DNA of 49,987 nt from Acanthamoeba sp. SK_2022b (taxonomy: Eukaryota; Discosea; Longamoebia; Acanthamoebidae): positions 1-49,987 of the forward strand of contig JANDJZ010000380.1 in NCBI GenBank assembly GCA_027943245.1, in the 5' to 3' direction. The position numbers and the translations under genes are program-made. The notes below the pieces were generated by a model. That model was not told where the DNA came from. It made no database searches and saw only the letters and a program-made list of their open reading frames with translations. This document shows positions 10,853 through 21,191 of this stretch, in pieces (position 1 is the stretch's first letter; each line of letters opens with the position of its first letter).

Positions 10853-10936
10853 GGTGTTTTACCATCACGGCGCGCTCGAGCTGCTCCCTGCTGATGTAGT
10901 GGAACAGCACGTCGTCGTTGCTCCAGCTGCCCGACT

Positions 10937-10967
<31 letters not shown>

Positions 10968-11934
10968 CACCAATCGCTGGCTCGCCTCTGTCTCTGGGGC
11001 CTCCTCGCCGCCGTCCGCTTGTTCTGTGGGAGACGCCGGCATCACTGCGCGGCGGCGGCGGCGAGCGTGAGCGCGCATGTGCTCCGCCCCCCCCCCCGCG
11101 CCCGGGAGAGGTGGTAAGAGCGCCCTTACCGCTGCGCAGGATGGCCAGGGGGAACGGGTTGCAGATCTGCACGGAGACGGCGCCAGCCGGATGCGGCGGC
11201 GAGATCACTTCGAGCAGCTCCTCGCTGGCCACGCGTGCGTAGGGAAAGAGGGAGGAGAGGTGGGAGGTGAGCCTGGCAGACTTGGGTTGGTTGAAGATGA
11301 AGATGATGGAGGAGGAGGAGGAGGAGGGGAGCAACCTGTGGTATTTGAGGGGCAGGTTGCGCACGGGGCCGAAGCGGCAGGAGCAGCCGCGGCTGAAGTT
11401 GGAACCGGCGATGAGCACGCGTTGGCCGCCCGACGTGAGGCCCACGCTGGGATGCAGGTCAGAGATGCGGGGCAGGGAGCTGAGGTAGCACGCTTGGAGG
11501 GTGGCCGAAGATGAAGGGAGGGGGTAGGGCGAGGATGCAGATGTAGAAGGTGAAGAAAGAGAAGAAGGAGGAGGAGGAGAAGTAGAAGAGCCGCAGGCAG
11601 GCGATAAGGGAGAAAGGCGTGGCGTTGGGCCAGAAGATGCCAAGACGAGATTGATCGAGGTGCCGTCCTGCACGCCGGCTTCGGCAAGCGTGGCTGTGTC
11701 GGGCAGGACCACACCGCCAAAGACGGCCTTGGCGGAGCGGATGAGGGCAAAGGGATTGATCAAAGAGAACGGCTGCTGTCTAGCAGTGCCGGCGTGGAGC
11801 GTCGCTACTTCATCTTTGAGCTCCGCTATGGAAGCCGAACGAAGCAGCGTCAGATTGACGGCAGTTGAAGGAAACGGCGATGGACGAGCTGGAGACCCAC
11901 GTACGTAGACAACTACCCGCACTTCCTCTGGCAT
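10624..11934 (-). CDS. Ubiquitin-like domain plus IPT/TIG domain protein
   Basis: Start chosen at ATG 11934 (MPEEVRVVVYV); a second ATG lies five codons upstream at 11949. The N-terminus has a ubiquitin fold pattern: IAELKDEV for the helix, and VFGGVVLPDTATLAEAGV followed by GTSINLVLA for the last strands. A Pro/Ser linker follows, then an IPT/TIG (Ig-like, plexin/transcription-factor) pattern, SVGLTSGGQRVLIAGSNF. The frame needs introns. One starts after KYH near 11340 and ends ...GGCCAG, rejoining at SEELLEVISPP. A second starts near 11130. A third contains a long (GT)n tract at 10789-10849. The last exon ends ...DDEDGFMG with TGA at 10624-10626. The C-terminal part has a poly-Ser run and a short helical segment (FHYISREQLERAVM). 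A Ubl joined to TIG suggests a scaffold or regulator in the ubiquitin or transcription field; the actual role is unknown. A small N-terminal intron is also possible. Confidence 0.72.
10789..10849 (+). repeat. (CA)n microsatellite in intron
   Basis: About 30 CA units on the plus strand, read as (GT)n in the sense of the minus-strand Ubl/TIG gene. It lies just after the exon ending ...LERAVM and before the last exon, so it is intronic. Confidence 0.95.
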
Positions 11935-11991
11935 GTGGGTTCTGTGCATCTGTTTGTTTTTGTTTTTTTTTTATGTTTTTTTTTGTATATC

Positions 11992-12102
11992 TTTTGTTTT
12001 GTTTTGTTTTGTTTTGTATATCTTTTGTTTTGTTTTGTTTTGTTTTGTTTTGTTTTGTTTTGTTTTGTTTTGTTTTGTTTTGTTTTGTTTTGTTTTGTTT
12101 TG
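11992..12102 (+). repeat. (TTTTG)n pentanucleotide repeat in divergent spacer
   Basis: About twenty TTTTG units, interrupted once by GTATATC near 12017-12024, lie between the divergently transcribed Ubl/TIG gene (start 11934) and the DRAM-like gene (start 12411). The rest of the 476-bp spacer shows no gene. Located in the shared promoter region, the repeat could affect nucleosome positioning; that is inference. Confidence 0.9.
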
Positions 12103-12410
12103 GACGATCAGCTTGCTGGTGCGTCGGCCGGACTGATTGCCCTCACCCTCCACCATCGTACCTGACGCTCACGTTGGGCGGAGAGGACTTGGACATTTTA
12201 ACAGTCACTACTTGTTGCAGTAACCGATACGTGTGAAGTGGAGTTTAGCCATGCCAGCGATGCAACCAGTCCAGCAATAGCGGGCAAAGGACGGCATGCG
12301 ATTGGAGGTAATCCACCACAGCGAGCATTGCCTTTTTACGTGGCCGACAAGGAAAAGAAATAGGTGGCTGACAGTTCTCGGGCAACTTCTCCATCTGCGT
12401 GGGGGGCAAT

Positions 12411-13147
12411 ATGATGCTACTGCGGGTTCGCAGGTTTAGGTGGATACTTGCTCGGTGGTACATTGGTGTGGCCGTTGTACTCTTCGCTCTGGCGGCGGGC
12501 GTTCTGACCATGGGCGTATGCTACGGAATGGCCCAGGACCACCTCCCGAGCGGGATCCCCGCCATCTCATCTACCGGCGACAAGATGCCCGAACACGGGG
12601 TCTTCGCGGCCGGCTTCAGCCTCGTAGCCATCCTGGTCTGTGTGGCCATGTTCCTCCGTGCCCTACACCTGGAGGTCTTCACCGGCGGCTCCTCTGGGGC
12701 TCTCTCAACCTGGTCCTGCTGGTGCTGGGGCTGGCCCACGGCCCCGCGCTCGTGATCATGGCAGTCATCCCAGACTCAGCCAGCAGCTTACACTTCACTG
12801 GAGCCATCGTCGCCCTGGGTGTATTGGGGGTTTACGGCGTCGTAGACGCGCTCTTCTCTACTGCGCTCCTCTTCAAGCACGTGTCCTGGCTTCGTCTGGC
12901 CGAGATCGGGTGGTACATGGCGTGTTCCATCATCTCCATGGTCACGATCTACCACTGGGTCTGGGTCGACCGTGCGGACACCATCTACGAGTGGCTCGGA
13001 GTGATCTTCCTCTTCGCCTACTTCATCGTGTTCGTGATTGAGTTCTGGCTGGCCCCGCGCGACCTCCAACGGATGGCCACGAGGGACGAGAAGAGGGGCA
13101 GCATCAACGATGACCACCACCCGCTCATCACCAGCCCTTACCACTAG
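12411..13147 (+). CDS. FRAG1/DRAM/Sfk1 family multi-pass membrane protein (apparent frameshift)
   Basis: The N-terminal part (MMLLRVRRFRWILARWYIG...) carries one membrane segment and then the family-typical pattern PAISSTGDKMPEHGVFAAGF followed by a hydrophobic helix ending MFLRALHLE. The C-terminal part is in another frame: LNLVLLVLGLAHGP and three more hydrophobic segments, ending in a polar tail ...HHPLITSPYH and TAG at 13145-13147. This matches the six-helix layout of FRAG1/DRAM/Sfk1 proteins, which act in lysosome/autophagy biology (DRAM), GPI-anchor remodelling (FRAG1/PGAP2) or plasma-membrane phosphoinositide control (Sfk1). The two halves join only by a one-base shift around 12670-12710; no GT-AG intron I tried restores the frame without losing conserved sequence. 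An assembly error or a real lesion is possible. Which subfamily it belongs to cannot be settled by eye. Confidence 0.75.
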
Positions 13148-13270
13148 TGGCCCGTTAAACTGATTTTTAACTGAGTTACAATAATGGAGTATGAACAGAT
13201 TTCCAAAATAAGTGTTATTTCCAGTAAATACTACATTATTAATCATAATAATAAGAGAGGATCACCATGA

Positions 13271-15480
13271 CTAGGAGGTGAGGAGGGGCGAGCTGCTGAA
13301 GAGCAGGACCGTGAAGGCGACAGGGCGCGGCGGTGGCTGCGAGGTGACGGCAATGACCGACAGGTGTTGGCCGGCCTTGAGCGGCTTCGCCGGCGTCAGC
13401 ACTCGCAGCAGACTGTCCGAAAACGGGCCGCTCGGCAACTGCAAAAGAGCACGCACACACGCACACACGCACACACGCACACACGCACACACGCACACAC
13501 GCACACACGCACACAATCAGTATCGTGACGACGCGACACATGACACACGAAGCGGGGCACAAGGTACAGTCTTTTTCTTCTTGTGGTGGTAGAGGCACAG
13601 GCGGACGGCCACGGGCCCCAGCCGGCCCCCGCGTCGCCCCATCAGCTCGTCCATCATTCCGCCGCCGCCGCCGCCGCCGCCGCCGCCCTCGACGTCGCTC
13701 ACGGAGACGTAGGCGTAGAGGTGCGTCTTGTCCGCCGTCCTGAACTCGAGCCGCGGGTTGGCGAGCGGCCCGCCCAGGCGGCCGACGTCGTCGGGGTGCC
13801 ACACGCCCTCGAACTGGGTCACGGCCATGGCCGCGCCCAGCGAGGCGATCGGGGCGATGCTGACGCCGTCATCGCCGGCGTCGGCGTTGGTCTGTACGGT
13901 GAGCGTGAAGGAGGCCGCGCGGCCGGGTTCGTGCGCGGACACGACCACCACCACGCCGCCGCCGCTCTCCTTCATCGACAGCGTGTGCGTGAGAGCGCAG
14001 TAGTCGGGGCGGTACGGCCCGGTGGTGGCGATCGGGGGCTGCTTGTGGAGGTACTGGCCGCGCTCGGCCGGCCTGTCCTTGGCCGCCTTCAGCAGCGCCA
14101 AGTTCACGTTCACCTCCTCCCCGTCGGCGCTGCCCAACCAATTCACAAACAAAATTTATATATATACTGCAATTAAAACGGAAAAAATAAATATTCAAAA
14201 TAAAATAACCTAAAATTATTATAAATAAATGAATAAAAATGAATAAATGAATAAAAGAATGCTGGTTCGAACCTGTCGTAGGCGCTGAGGGTGACCTGGA
14301 AATGCACGTGAGACGACGAGGTCTTGGGGCTGAAGGAGACCAGGTACATCGGGTTGAGCAGGTACGTGTCCGTGCCCCACGCCCCGCCCGCGGTCGTCTC
14401 GTACGCGTCCACGAGGCCCTCCACCTGTGGACGCCACACAAGTGCTGTGTGAGTGCGTGCTGGTGTGCTTTTCGTGTAAATAAAATAATTAAATAAATAA
14501 TAATTAAATAAATAACCTTTTTCTGGGCTTCCCACGCGCCCTGGACCTGGCACTCGTGCGTCCAGCGGTCCTTGGGGAGCAGGCCGAAGCGGTCGACCAG
14601 GACGCTGGCCGGGGCGAGCAGGCGCAGGGAGAAGGGGAAGGCCGAGTGCGCCTCCCTGTGGCACACGAGCACCGTGAACGTGCGCGGCTTCTGCACCGCG
14701 GGGAGGTCGAGCTCGACAAAGTAGTTGTCGCCCGTCACGAAACGGCCCTCGTGCACCATCACATTCCTGCCCGTCACACTTAACGTGTAAAAGAATCCCC
14801 CGACACCACAATAGCGGCGCAGGAAGCACAGCACCTTCCGTCGTAGATGTCGTTGATTCGCTTGCCGCCGTTCTCAAAGACGTGCAGCGTCATGTAGTCG
14901 TCACTGCACAGCCGGGTCAGTGATCCCTTCGCGTGTGGACGCACGTGAACGCGTGTGGTACCTCTTGTACGAGTCGACGGAGCCCTTGCGCGGGGTGACG
15001 TGGTGCGTGGCGCCGGTGTGGTGGCGCGTGAGGACGAGATGAACCGTCGACGCGTGATGCGACGGCCCGACTGTCAGGGCGTACTGCGGCGAGTGAAGAT
15101 AGGAGCGCGGGTCAATGTACAGGTCCACCTTCTGTGAAGTCACCACCAGCCCATCTCTGCAGCACGCCAACACGCGCGCGCGCGCGGCGAAAGCGGGAGC
15201 CCCACGCATGTATGTGTGAGTTTCCAAGCTCGCTCGTCACGTCAAGGCTTTGGTTGGGGGGGGGGGGCAGGACGTCAACGCACAGTTGGTGGAGATGCGA
15301 AGTGTCAAAGGGCGAGTCGACCAGCGTGGCCGCCTTCTCGGTGAGTCGGGGCAAGGCCGGGATGACGCCGTGCGCGATCCTCTGGTCCGCATAGCATGCC
15401 TCCGGGTCCCACCCCAGGTGCAGCTCCGAATAGTACCTGGGGACGTGTGAGGACGCGCATTAGCGGTGGGGCTGGGGGAG

Positions 15481-15542
<62 letters not shown>

Positions 15543-16813
15543 AAGGGGAGAATAGTACTCGAGCAGATCCTCCCAGCCAATCCAAAACACGCCGTTGTCG
15601 AAGTAGTGCTGCGCCGAGAGGTCAAAGTCCAGGTCCTGCTGCACCTCCTGGGTCCAGCTTTCGGCGTCGTGCTCGGACCACTTCCCTGCACGACACACGG
15701 CCACGACACACGGACGACGCCAGTGAGACAGCAGTGAGGCAAGCGACAGGGAAGCCTCGGGAGAGGCAAGAGGGGGAGGGGTGAGGGAGCCGGCACAGCA
15801 CCTCGCCAGCGGTGGGCTGCCCAGGGGTTCTTGAGCTTGACCAGCCGTTGACCGTTGCGTGTACACCGGACGTCCAGGCACGCGTATGCGTGAAACGGCA
15901 GAAGCCCTGTCCCACGTGGATCCAGTCAGACCGCGCACGTGCGTGTGCGTGTGCGTGTGTGCGTGTGTGCGTGTGTGCGTGTGTGCGTGTGTGCGTGTGT
16001 GCGTGTGTGCGTGTGTGCGTGTGGTACCGGAGGGATGTGAAGTGCGGTAGAAGGAGGGGATGGCGGGGTCCAAGTCCGACTCGGCCAGCCCTCCCGTAGC
16101 AAACACTGCCAGGCATTTGCCCTCCCCGAACCCGCTCTCGAGCTTGGCCCTGCACACACACGCGCGCGCGCGGCGTTGGTGAGGAGCGAGGGCGCGGTGC
16201 GAATCGGCGCGCAGGCAGCGAATACCAGAGTAGATCGGACTTGAGCGAATCGGCCACGATGTCGCAGAGCGAGACGGCCTCCGGGACAAAGCCAAAGAGG
16301 GTCTGCATGTCCGACGCCGCGTGCGTGCCGTGGATGTAGGCCCCGCCCTTCACCTTCATGTAGGCCTTTTCGATGAGGCTTGCAAACGCTTCCGATCTTG
16401 TGACACACAACAGCCACATGCGGGACGATCATTTGACGCTGTCCGTGGGCTTGTGGTGGCAGGCGAGTGGAAACGCACTTGTTGGTGGAGAACGAGCACA
16501 GCGGGCGACCTTCCGTGTCGAGCGGAAAGAAATCATCCACCAACACCTTACGGAACGCGCCATTCCTGTGGCCAGTTTGGGGGGGCATGTCGTGGCCGCA
16601 AAGCCAATTGGACGTCAGAGAGAGAGAGAGAGAGGCACAGCAAACGCTACGGGAGTGGGGGAGTCATCACCAGAAGAAACGGAAGGCGTATTTGCCCGAG
16701 GGATTGTAGACGGGCCGCCCCTTCTCGCTGTGTGGATGCACCGAGGGACCCAGGATGTCCTTGCCGAACCTGACCGAGTGCCGCACTCGCGTCACAACAC
16801 GTTCCATGGCGCG

Positions 16814-16878
<65 letters not shown>

Positions 16879-18543
16879 GCAGCATGTGGTACTTGAGTTT
16901 GTGGTTGGCGCCGGCGGCAAGGGTGGCAAGGAACGCGCAGTCGCCCAACACGCTGCTCTGCGTCACCGCGTATGGACTCAGCCCGTCGCCTGATATCACG
17001 ACGACAGAAAGGAGAACGCGAGTGAGGGAGGTGGTTGGATTGGGGGGGGGGGGCTCGGTGAGGTTAGCCCCGCCGCGCTTGGCCACTCGCTGATTGGAGG
17101 GGGGGGGGCTGGCCACCATACCGATGAGCATTTTCGGCTGGGCGATGAACGCCGCGAGCCGCATCCACGACGCGAACTTGTCCGCTTGCTCCTGTGCGCG
17201 CGAGATGCGTGCGGTGTGTGTGAGTGTGAACACAACCCGGCGACGAGGCGAGACGAGACGAGAAGAGCCACACCTTCACCAGCGTCAACTGGCCATCTGG
17301 GTCCTGGTTGGCGCAACCGCCACCACCACCACGTCATGGCCACCAACCCAACGAGAGAGGTGTCAGATTGCTTCACTTGTTACGAGACAGCATGCGTGTA
17401 TAGAGCACAGGGGGAGCGCACGGTGAAAGTGATGTCGTCGGGATAGAAGAAGAGCTCCTCGTCGAGGTCCCGCTGCGTCCATTCGGGAAACGGGCACGCC
17501 AGCTTGACCGCCTCGCCGTCCTCATCGCCGTCGACAATTGTGTCGACAACGCCGCCCCGCTTTTCGCCTGCGGGTCTCGACACCGTCTCCTTGCCCTTCC
17601 TCCTGGTGAGGGCCACGTCGTCTTGCTCCGGCTCCTCTTCTTGCTCGGCTTCCCTCTCGTTCTCCCGGTCATCGTCGTCGTCGTCGGTCCGCACCGACGC
17701 CTCGCTGTGGCGGAGACCGGCGTAGCCTGGAGGGCGCACGCAAGCCAAGGCCAATGGTAAGTGGGAACGAAGGTTCAAGGTGGGATAAAGATGGCGGGCA
17801 CCGTTGGTTTCGCGGGGCTTGGCGGCCTTCTCCTTCTCGCTTGGCTTGGCTTTGTCCTAACCATGCGAATGTGCGTGCGTGCGTGGTGTGCGAGAGAGAG
17901 AGCGCGCGCGCGCGCAATCGGCAAACAGTTGGAACGGTGTCGCGTGGTCGGGATAGGCCTACCTTAATCTCTGGTCCCTCTCGGCGGACCTTGAGCACTG
18001 TGTGAGGGTTCTCTTGTGAGGTCTGCTCCATTCGTCGCAGGTCGACGTCGAACATCTCGATCGCAGGCTGCACACACGACACGCACGCGCGCGAACGGCG
18101 TCAGAGCTGCCAGAGAAAACGGACCAGAAAGGGAGCTGGCGCCAGGCGTGACCGTACGGTCATGAGGCGGACGCTGAGGCTGCCGAGGCATGCTTGATAG
18201 GCCTCCTCGAGCTCTGTCGTGGTGGGTTTGTCGTATTCCTAGCAGACGATAGGCTCAGGCCGCTATTGAAACACCAACTGCGCGATCACCAAGCTACGTT
18301 TCCGGAGGAGAGAAGGAGGTACCTCCCAGAAACCGGCCTCGCCAGGCTTGCCGCGCTTCTTCGGGTTCTGCCAATACCACTTCACCTGCACCAAGCCGGC
18401 AGCGGTAGCCAGGCAAATGCAACCAGATGACAACAAATGATTTATAATGAATAATTCGTTAAAAAAAGCTCCTAAATCGGCAAGGCTGGAATGGGCGTTT
18501 GAACCTTTTTCTTGCTTGATGCCCAACGCCGTAGAGCCTCCAT
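13271..18543 (-). CDS. Calpain-type cysteine protease with N-terminal WWE domain
   Basis: Start at ATG 18543 (MEALRRWASSKKK), then an intron, then VKWYWQNPKKRGKPGEAGFW, ELEEAYQACLGSLSVRLM and FDVDLRRMEQTSQENPHTVL. Together these match the W-W-E, AY and DL..M..N..T positions of a WWE domain. An acidic linker follows. The protease core has all three calpain catalytic residues: Cys in VLGDCAFLATLAA (codon 16937-16939), His in LLPFHAYACLDV (15890-15892) and Asn in LKNPWAAHRWRG (15827-15829). The usual GKWSEHDAESW and DNGVFWIGWEDLLEYY segments come next. The C-terminal third contains several beta-rich domains resembling calpain-type beta-sandwich/C2-like domains. TAG is at 13271-13273. More than ten introns, several with dinucleotide repeats. 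Calpains are usually Ca2+-regulated cytosolic proteases that cleave at limited sites. WWE domains bind ADP-ribose-type ligands or mediate protein contacts in ubiquitin/PARP systems. No EF-hand is visible here. Confidence 0.87.
13450..13515 (+). repeat. (ACACACGC)n repeat in intron
   Basis: Octanucleotide ACACACGC/CACACGCA tract in the last intron of the minus-strand calpain gene. Confidence 0.9.
15484..15540 (+). repeat. (GT)n microsatellite in intron
   Basis: About 28 GT units on the plus strand, i.e. (CA)n in the sense of the calpain gene. It lies between the DLLEYY exon and the next exon (YSELHLGWDPEACYADQR). Confidence 0.93.
15938..16021 (+). repeat. (GTGTGTGC)n repeat in intron
   Basis: GTGTGTGC/GTGC units within the calpain intron that precedes the catalytic-His exon. 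Same octamer family as the tract at 13450-13515 but in the opposite orientation. Confidence 0.9.
16815..16876 (+). repeat. (CA)n microsatellite in intron
   Basis: About 30 CA units, (GT)n in the sense of the calpain gene, immediately 3' of the exon that carries the catalytic cysteine (...LKYHMLP). Confidence 0.93.
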
Positions 18544-18876
18544 CTCGTCGTGTGCAGAAATGAAAAGACAACCCGCCTTGTTAAAGAAGAAAGATAAGAA
18601 AACCAGAAAGAAATCAGCAGCGAAACTCTTCATCAGGCGCCCAACGGCCCAGGCGCTACATAACCCGAAGTCACCATGGCTTTGTGCATCGCCGATACAT
18701 CGCCATGGTCGTTGTCATCAGCTGGGAACCCAGACGAAAGCCAACGCCTTCTCTTTCTTCACACAAAACGCTTCCGCTCAGAACAACGCCGCATAGTTGG
18801 GGAGCAAGGGTGGGAGAGTCTTTGTAAACACTGTGCCGCTTACCGTTAGGCCTCTGAATTGAACAACAAAAGAACA
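18544..18876. other. Divergent spacer between calpain-like and methyltransferase-like genes
   Basis: 333 bp separating two gene starts on opposite strands, so it should hold both promoters. I see no RNA gene, repeat or convincing ORF, and no motif I can name with confidence. Confidence 0.5.
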
Positions 18877-19888
18877 ATGGGCGCAGCCACTGCAACCCTT
18901 TCTTACGTGCTGTCGCGTGTGGCCTTCCTCGCCACCCACGCAGTGTTTGCCTACTGGCTCAACTACCTCCTCAACGATCCGCTCAATCTGGGTCTCGTGA
19001 CCCTCGACGCCAAGCCCTCCCTTCCGTACCGCCTCCCTCCCTCTCCGAGCGCGCCTCTTTGCTGACGTGTGCCGACCAATGGCGTGCGTCGAGTAGAGCG
19101 GCCCAATGCGAGAGCTTCTCGGTGGCCAACGCGGTGAGCAACCTCCTGTGGTTCGCGCTGTGGTGGGGCACCCACTCCATCTTGGCCCGCAAGGCGGTCA
19201 AGCAGGCCCTGGGCTTGTGGGAGCACCCGCTCGAGCGGCCCCTCTTCGCCACCGTGGCCTGGCTGGCCTGGGGCCTCAACGTCCACTTCTGGCGGCCGGT
19301 CGACACCTGCGCCGCCCCGTGGGACCCACTGGCCGTGTCGCCCTGGGTGTGGGCAGCCTCGGGAACCGTGTTTGCCGCTGGCGTGGCCCTCATCGTGGGC
19401 CTCCTGTGGTCGCTCCCCGACCACGTCTTTGGCACGGCGCGCTATCACTACGAACAGGGTAAGGAGGCTTACTTGAAGGCCTGGCCTGTACGTCTCATGG
19501 TGCTGATGATGCTCCACACAACACAGGCAAGCTGCCGCATGGAGACCTGATCCTGCGGTTCCCCTATGGCTTGGTGAGGCATCCGGCCGCGGCGGGCTTC
19601 CTGTGGTGCTACGCGGTGTTGCCGGCGTGGACCGTCAACCACCTCTTCCTGGCCGCGTTGTGGATCACCTTCATCGTGGTGGCGACCGGATTTGAGGAGG
19701 GCGGCCTCAAGGGCGATGACGAGTTCGGACAGAAGTACGACGTCTACCGGCGCAGCGTGGCGGCCTTCCACCCGTCGTGGGCCGCCCTCAAGAACATCCT
19801 CGGCATCGACCCGCTCAAGATTGGCGGTGGCAAGAAGTCTCCCAAGAAAGGAGGCAAATCTGGGCAGACCAAGAGGAAGCTGCCTTGA
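18877..19888 (+). CDS. NnrU / methanethiol S-methyltransferase-like membrane protein
   Basis: Start at ATG 18877 (MGAATATLSYVL). Two introns are inferred: from about 18990 to AG near 19094, and from 19461 (after YHYEQ) to 19526. The spliced protein has five or so hydrophobic segments. It carries two signatures of the NnrU/MddA-like family: WWGTHSILARKAVKQ with WEHPLERPLFATVAWLAW, and the C-terminal block RFPYGLVRHPAAAGFLW followed by VATGFEEGGLKGDDEFGQKY and YRRSVAAFHP. The RHP and EE...FG..Y motifs form the SAM-binding region shared with isoprenylcysteine carboxyl methyltransferases. Bacterial MddA methylates methanethiol to dimethyl sulfide. Substrate here is unknown; other NnrU-family roles or an ICMT-like role are possible. 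The tail is Lys-rich (KKSPKKGGKS), which could be an ER-retention type signal. TGA at 19886-19888. Confidence 0.82.
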
Positions 19889-20252
19889 ACATAGAAGTTT
19901 TTTGCCTTCCCCTTTCACATTAAATTGACAAATCCTTCTATGCCCATTTGATTTTCTCGCTGATTAATTGGCAGTGCTGACGTCAGCAAGGGCGGGCAAA
20001 GCGTCGTTTCCGGCGGCTTTTCTTTATCGTGCAGGGTGAAGAGGAGCCGAAAACTGCACCGAACAATGGACAGACAGCTGGCCTATGCGATCTACTCCTC
20101 CCACAACCAAGGCCAATCACGCCTTTTGGAACATCATTCAACACTTGACTACGTAGGACGCATCGAGCTCGCTCTGGCCACAGTTCACAACCCAGCAATA
20201 AGCCTCAGGTTTGTGAGAGTTGTAACTACGCGTAGAGAGAGAGAAGTGCACC
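19889..20252. other. Spacer between two plus-strand genes
   Basis: 364 bp, partly AT-rich just after the methyltransferase-like stop and containing a short GAGA run (20234-20243) right before the next ATG. No gene or RNA recognised. Confidence 0.5.
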
Positions 20253-21110
20253 ATGGAGTTACGAGGACGACCCGCGGCCACGTCATGGGACACCAGCAGC
20301 AGTAGCAGCACCAGCGCTGCGCATGGCAACGACAACGGCGGAGGTGGTCACCACACAGAGGTGGAGGTGACGATCGTGGGCGACCACGACTCCCCAGCGG
20401 GAAAGGAACTTCAGAACAGTGGAGGGAGGCCCCGAGAGCGGTGGTATGGCCTCGACTGGATTCGCTTCATCTGCATCTTCTACGTCGTCTTCGGTCACAC
20501 CTACAAGGTACTACCTAAGCACGTCCTTGCCTTCGCTACGTTGTTTTTTCAGAGTTTCCAACGTTGTGCGCTACACAGATCAGTCAATACGATGCCGGCG
20601 GCTGGCGAGACAAGGATGAACAGTACGAGCCAGGCCTCTACATCTTCCGCGCAGTCTCTCTCGGCTACCACTGGTACCTCCCGTAACATCATGCAGCGTG
20701 GAAGCGCAACACACGAAGCTCACGTCGTCGTGCTGTGTTGATGCCGAAAGGTGCGTGCCGATGCTGTTCTTCATTTCGGGCATCTCGATGAGCATTGGCG
20801 TCAACTCGTACCTGCGCAAGCAGAGGGAGAAGGAGCGGGCGATGGCTTTCTTCCACACCGCGCTCCCCACCGCCCGCGAGAAGGTCTTCACCCATCTCGG
20901 CCTCGTCGTGTCGTCGTGCTGGCGTCTCTCCCACCTCCTCGCCATCGGCGTCCTCTTCAACGTCATTCGCGTACGCCTCCCGCTCGCCTTCTTCTTGTGA
21001 GTGCGACTCCTCACGTAGCGGGTACGCAACAGTGCGAAGTGGCGCCTATCGAATGGGGCGGCGAGCACTCACCGATCTACACGCCAGCCACGGGTACGCT
21101 CTCCTCTCTG

Positions 21111-21191
<81 letters not shown>

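Noticed and set aside
11865..12236. Hydrophobic Cys/Phe/Val ORFs over the TTTTG array
   Set aside because: Translation of a pentanucleotide repeat in three frames; not membrane proteins.
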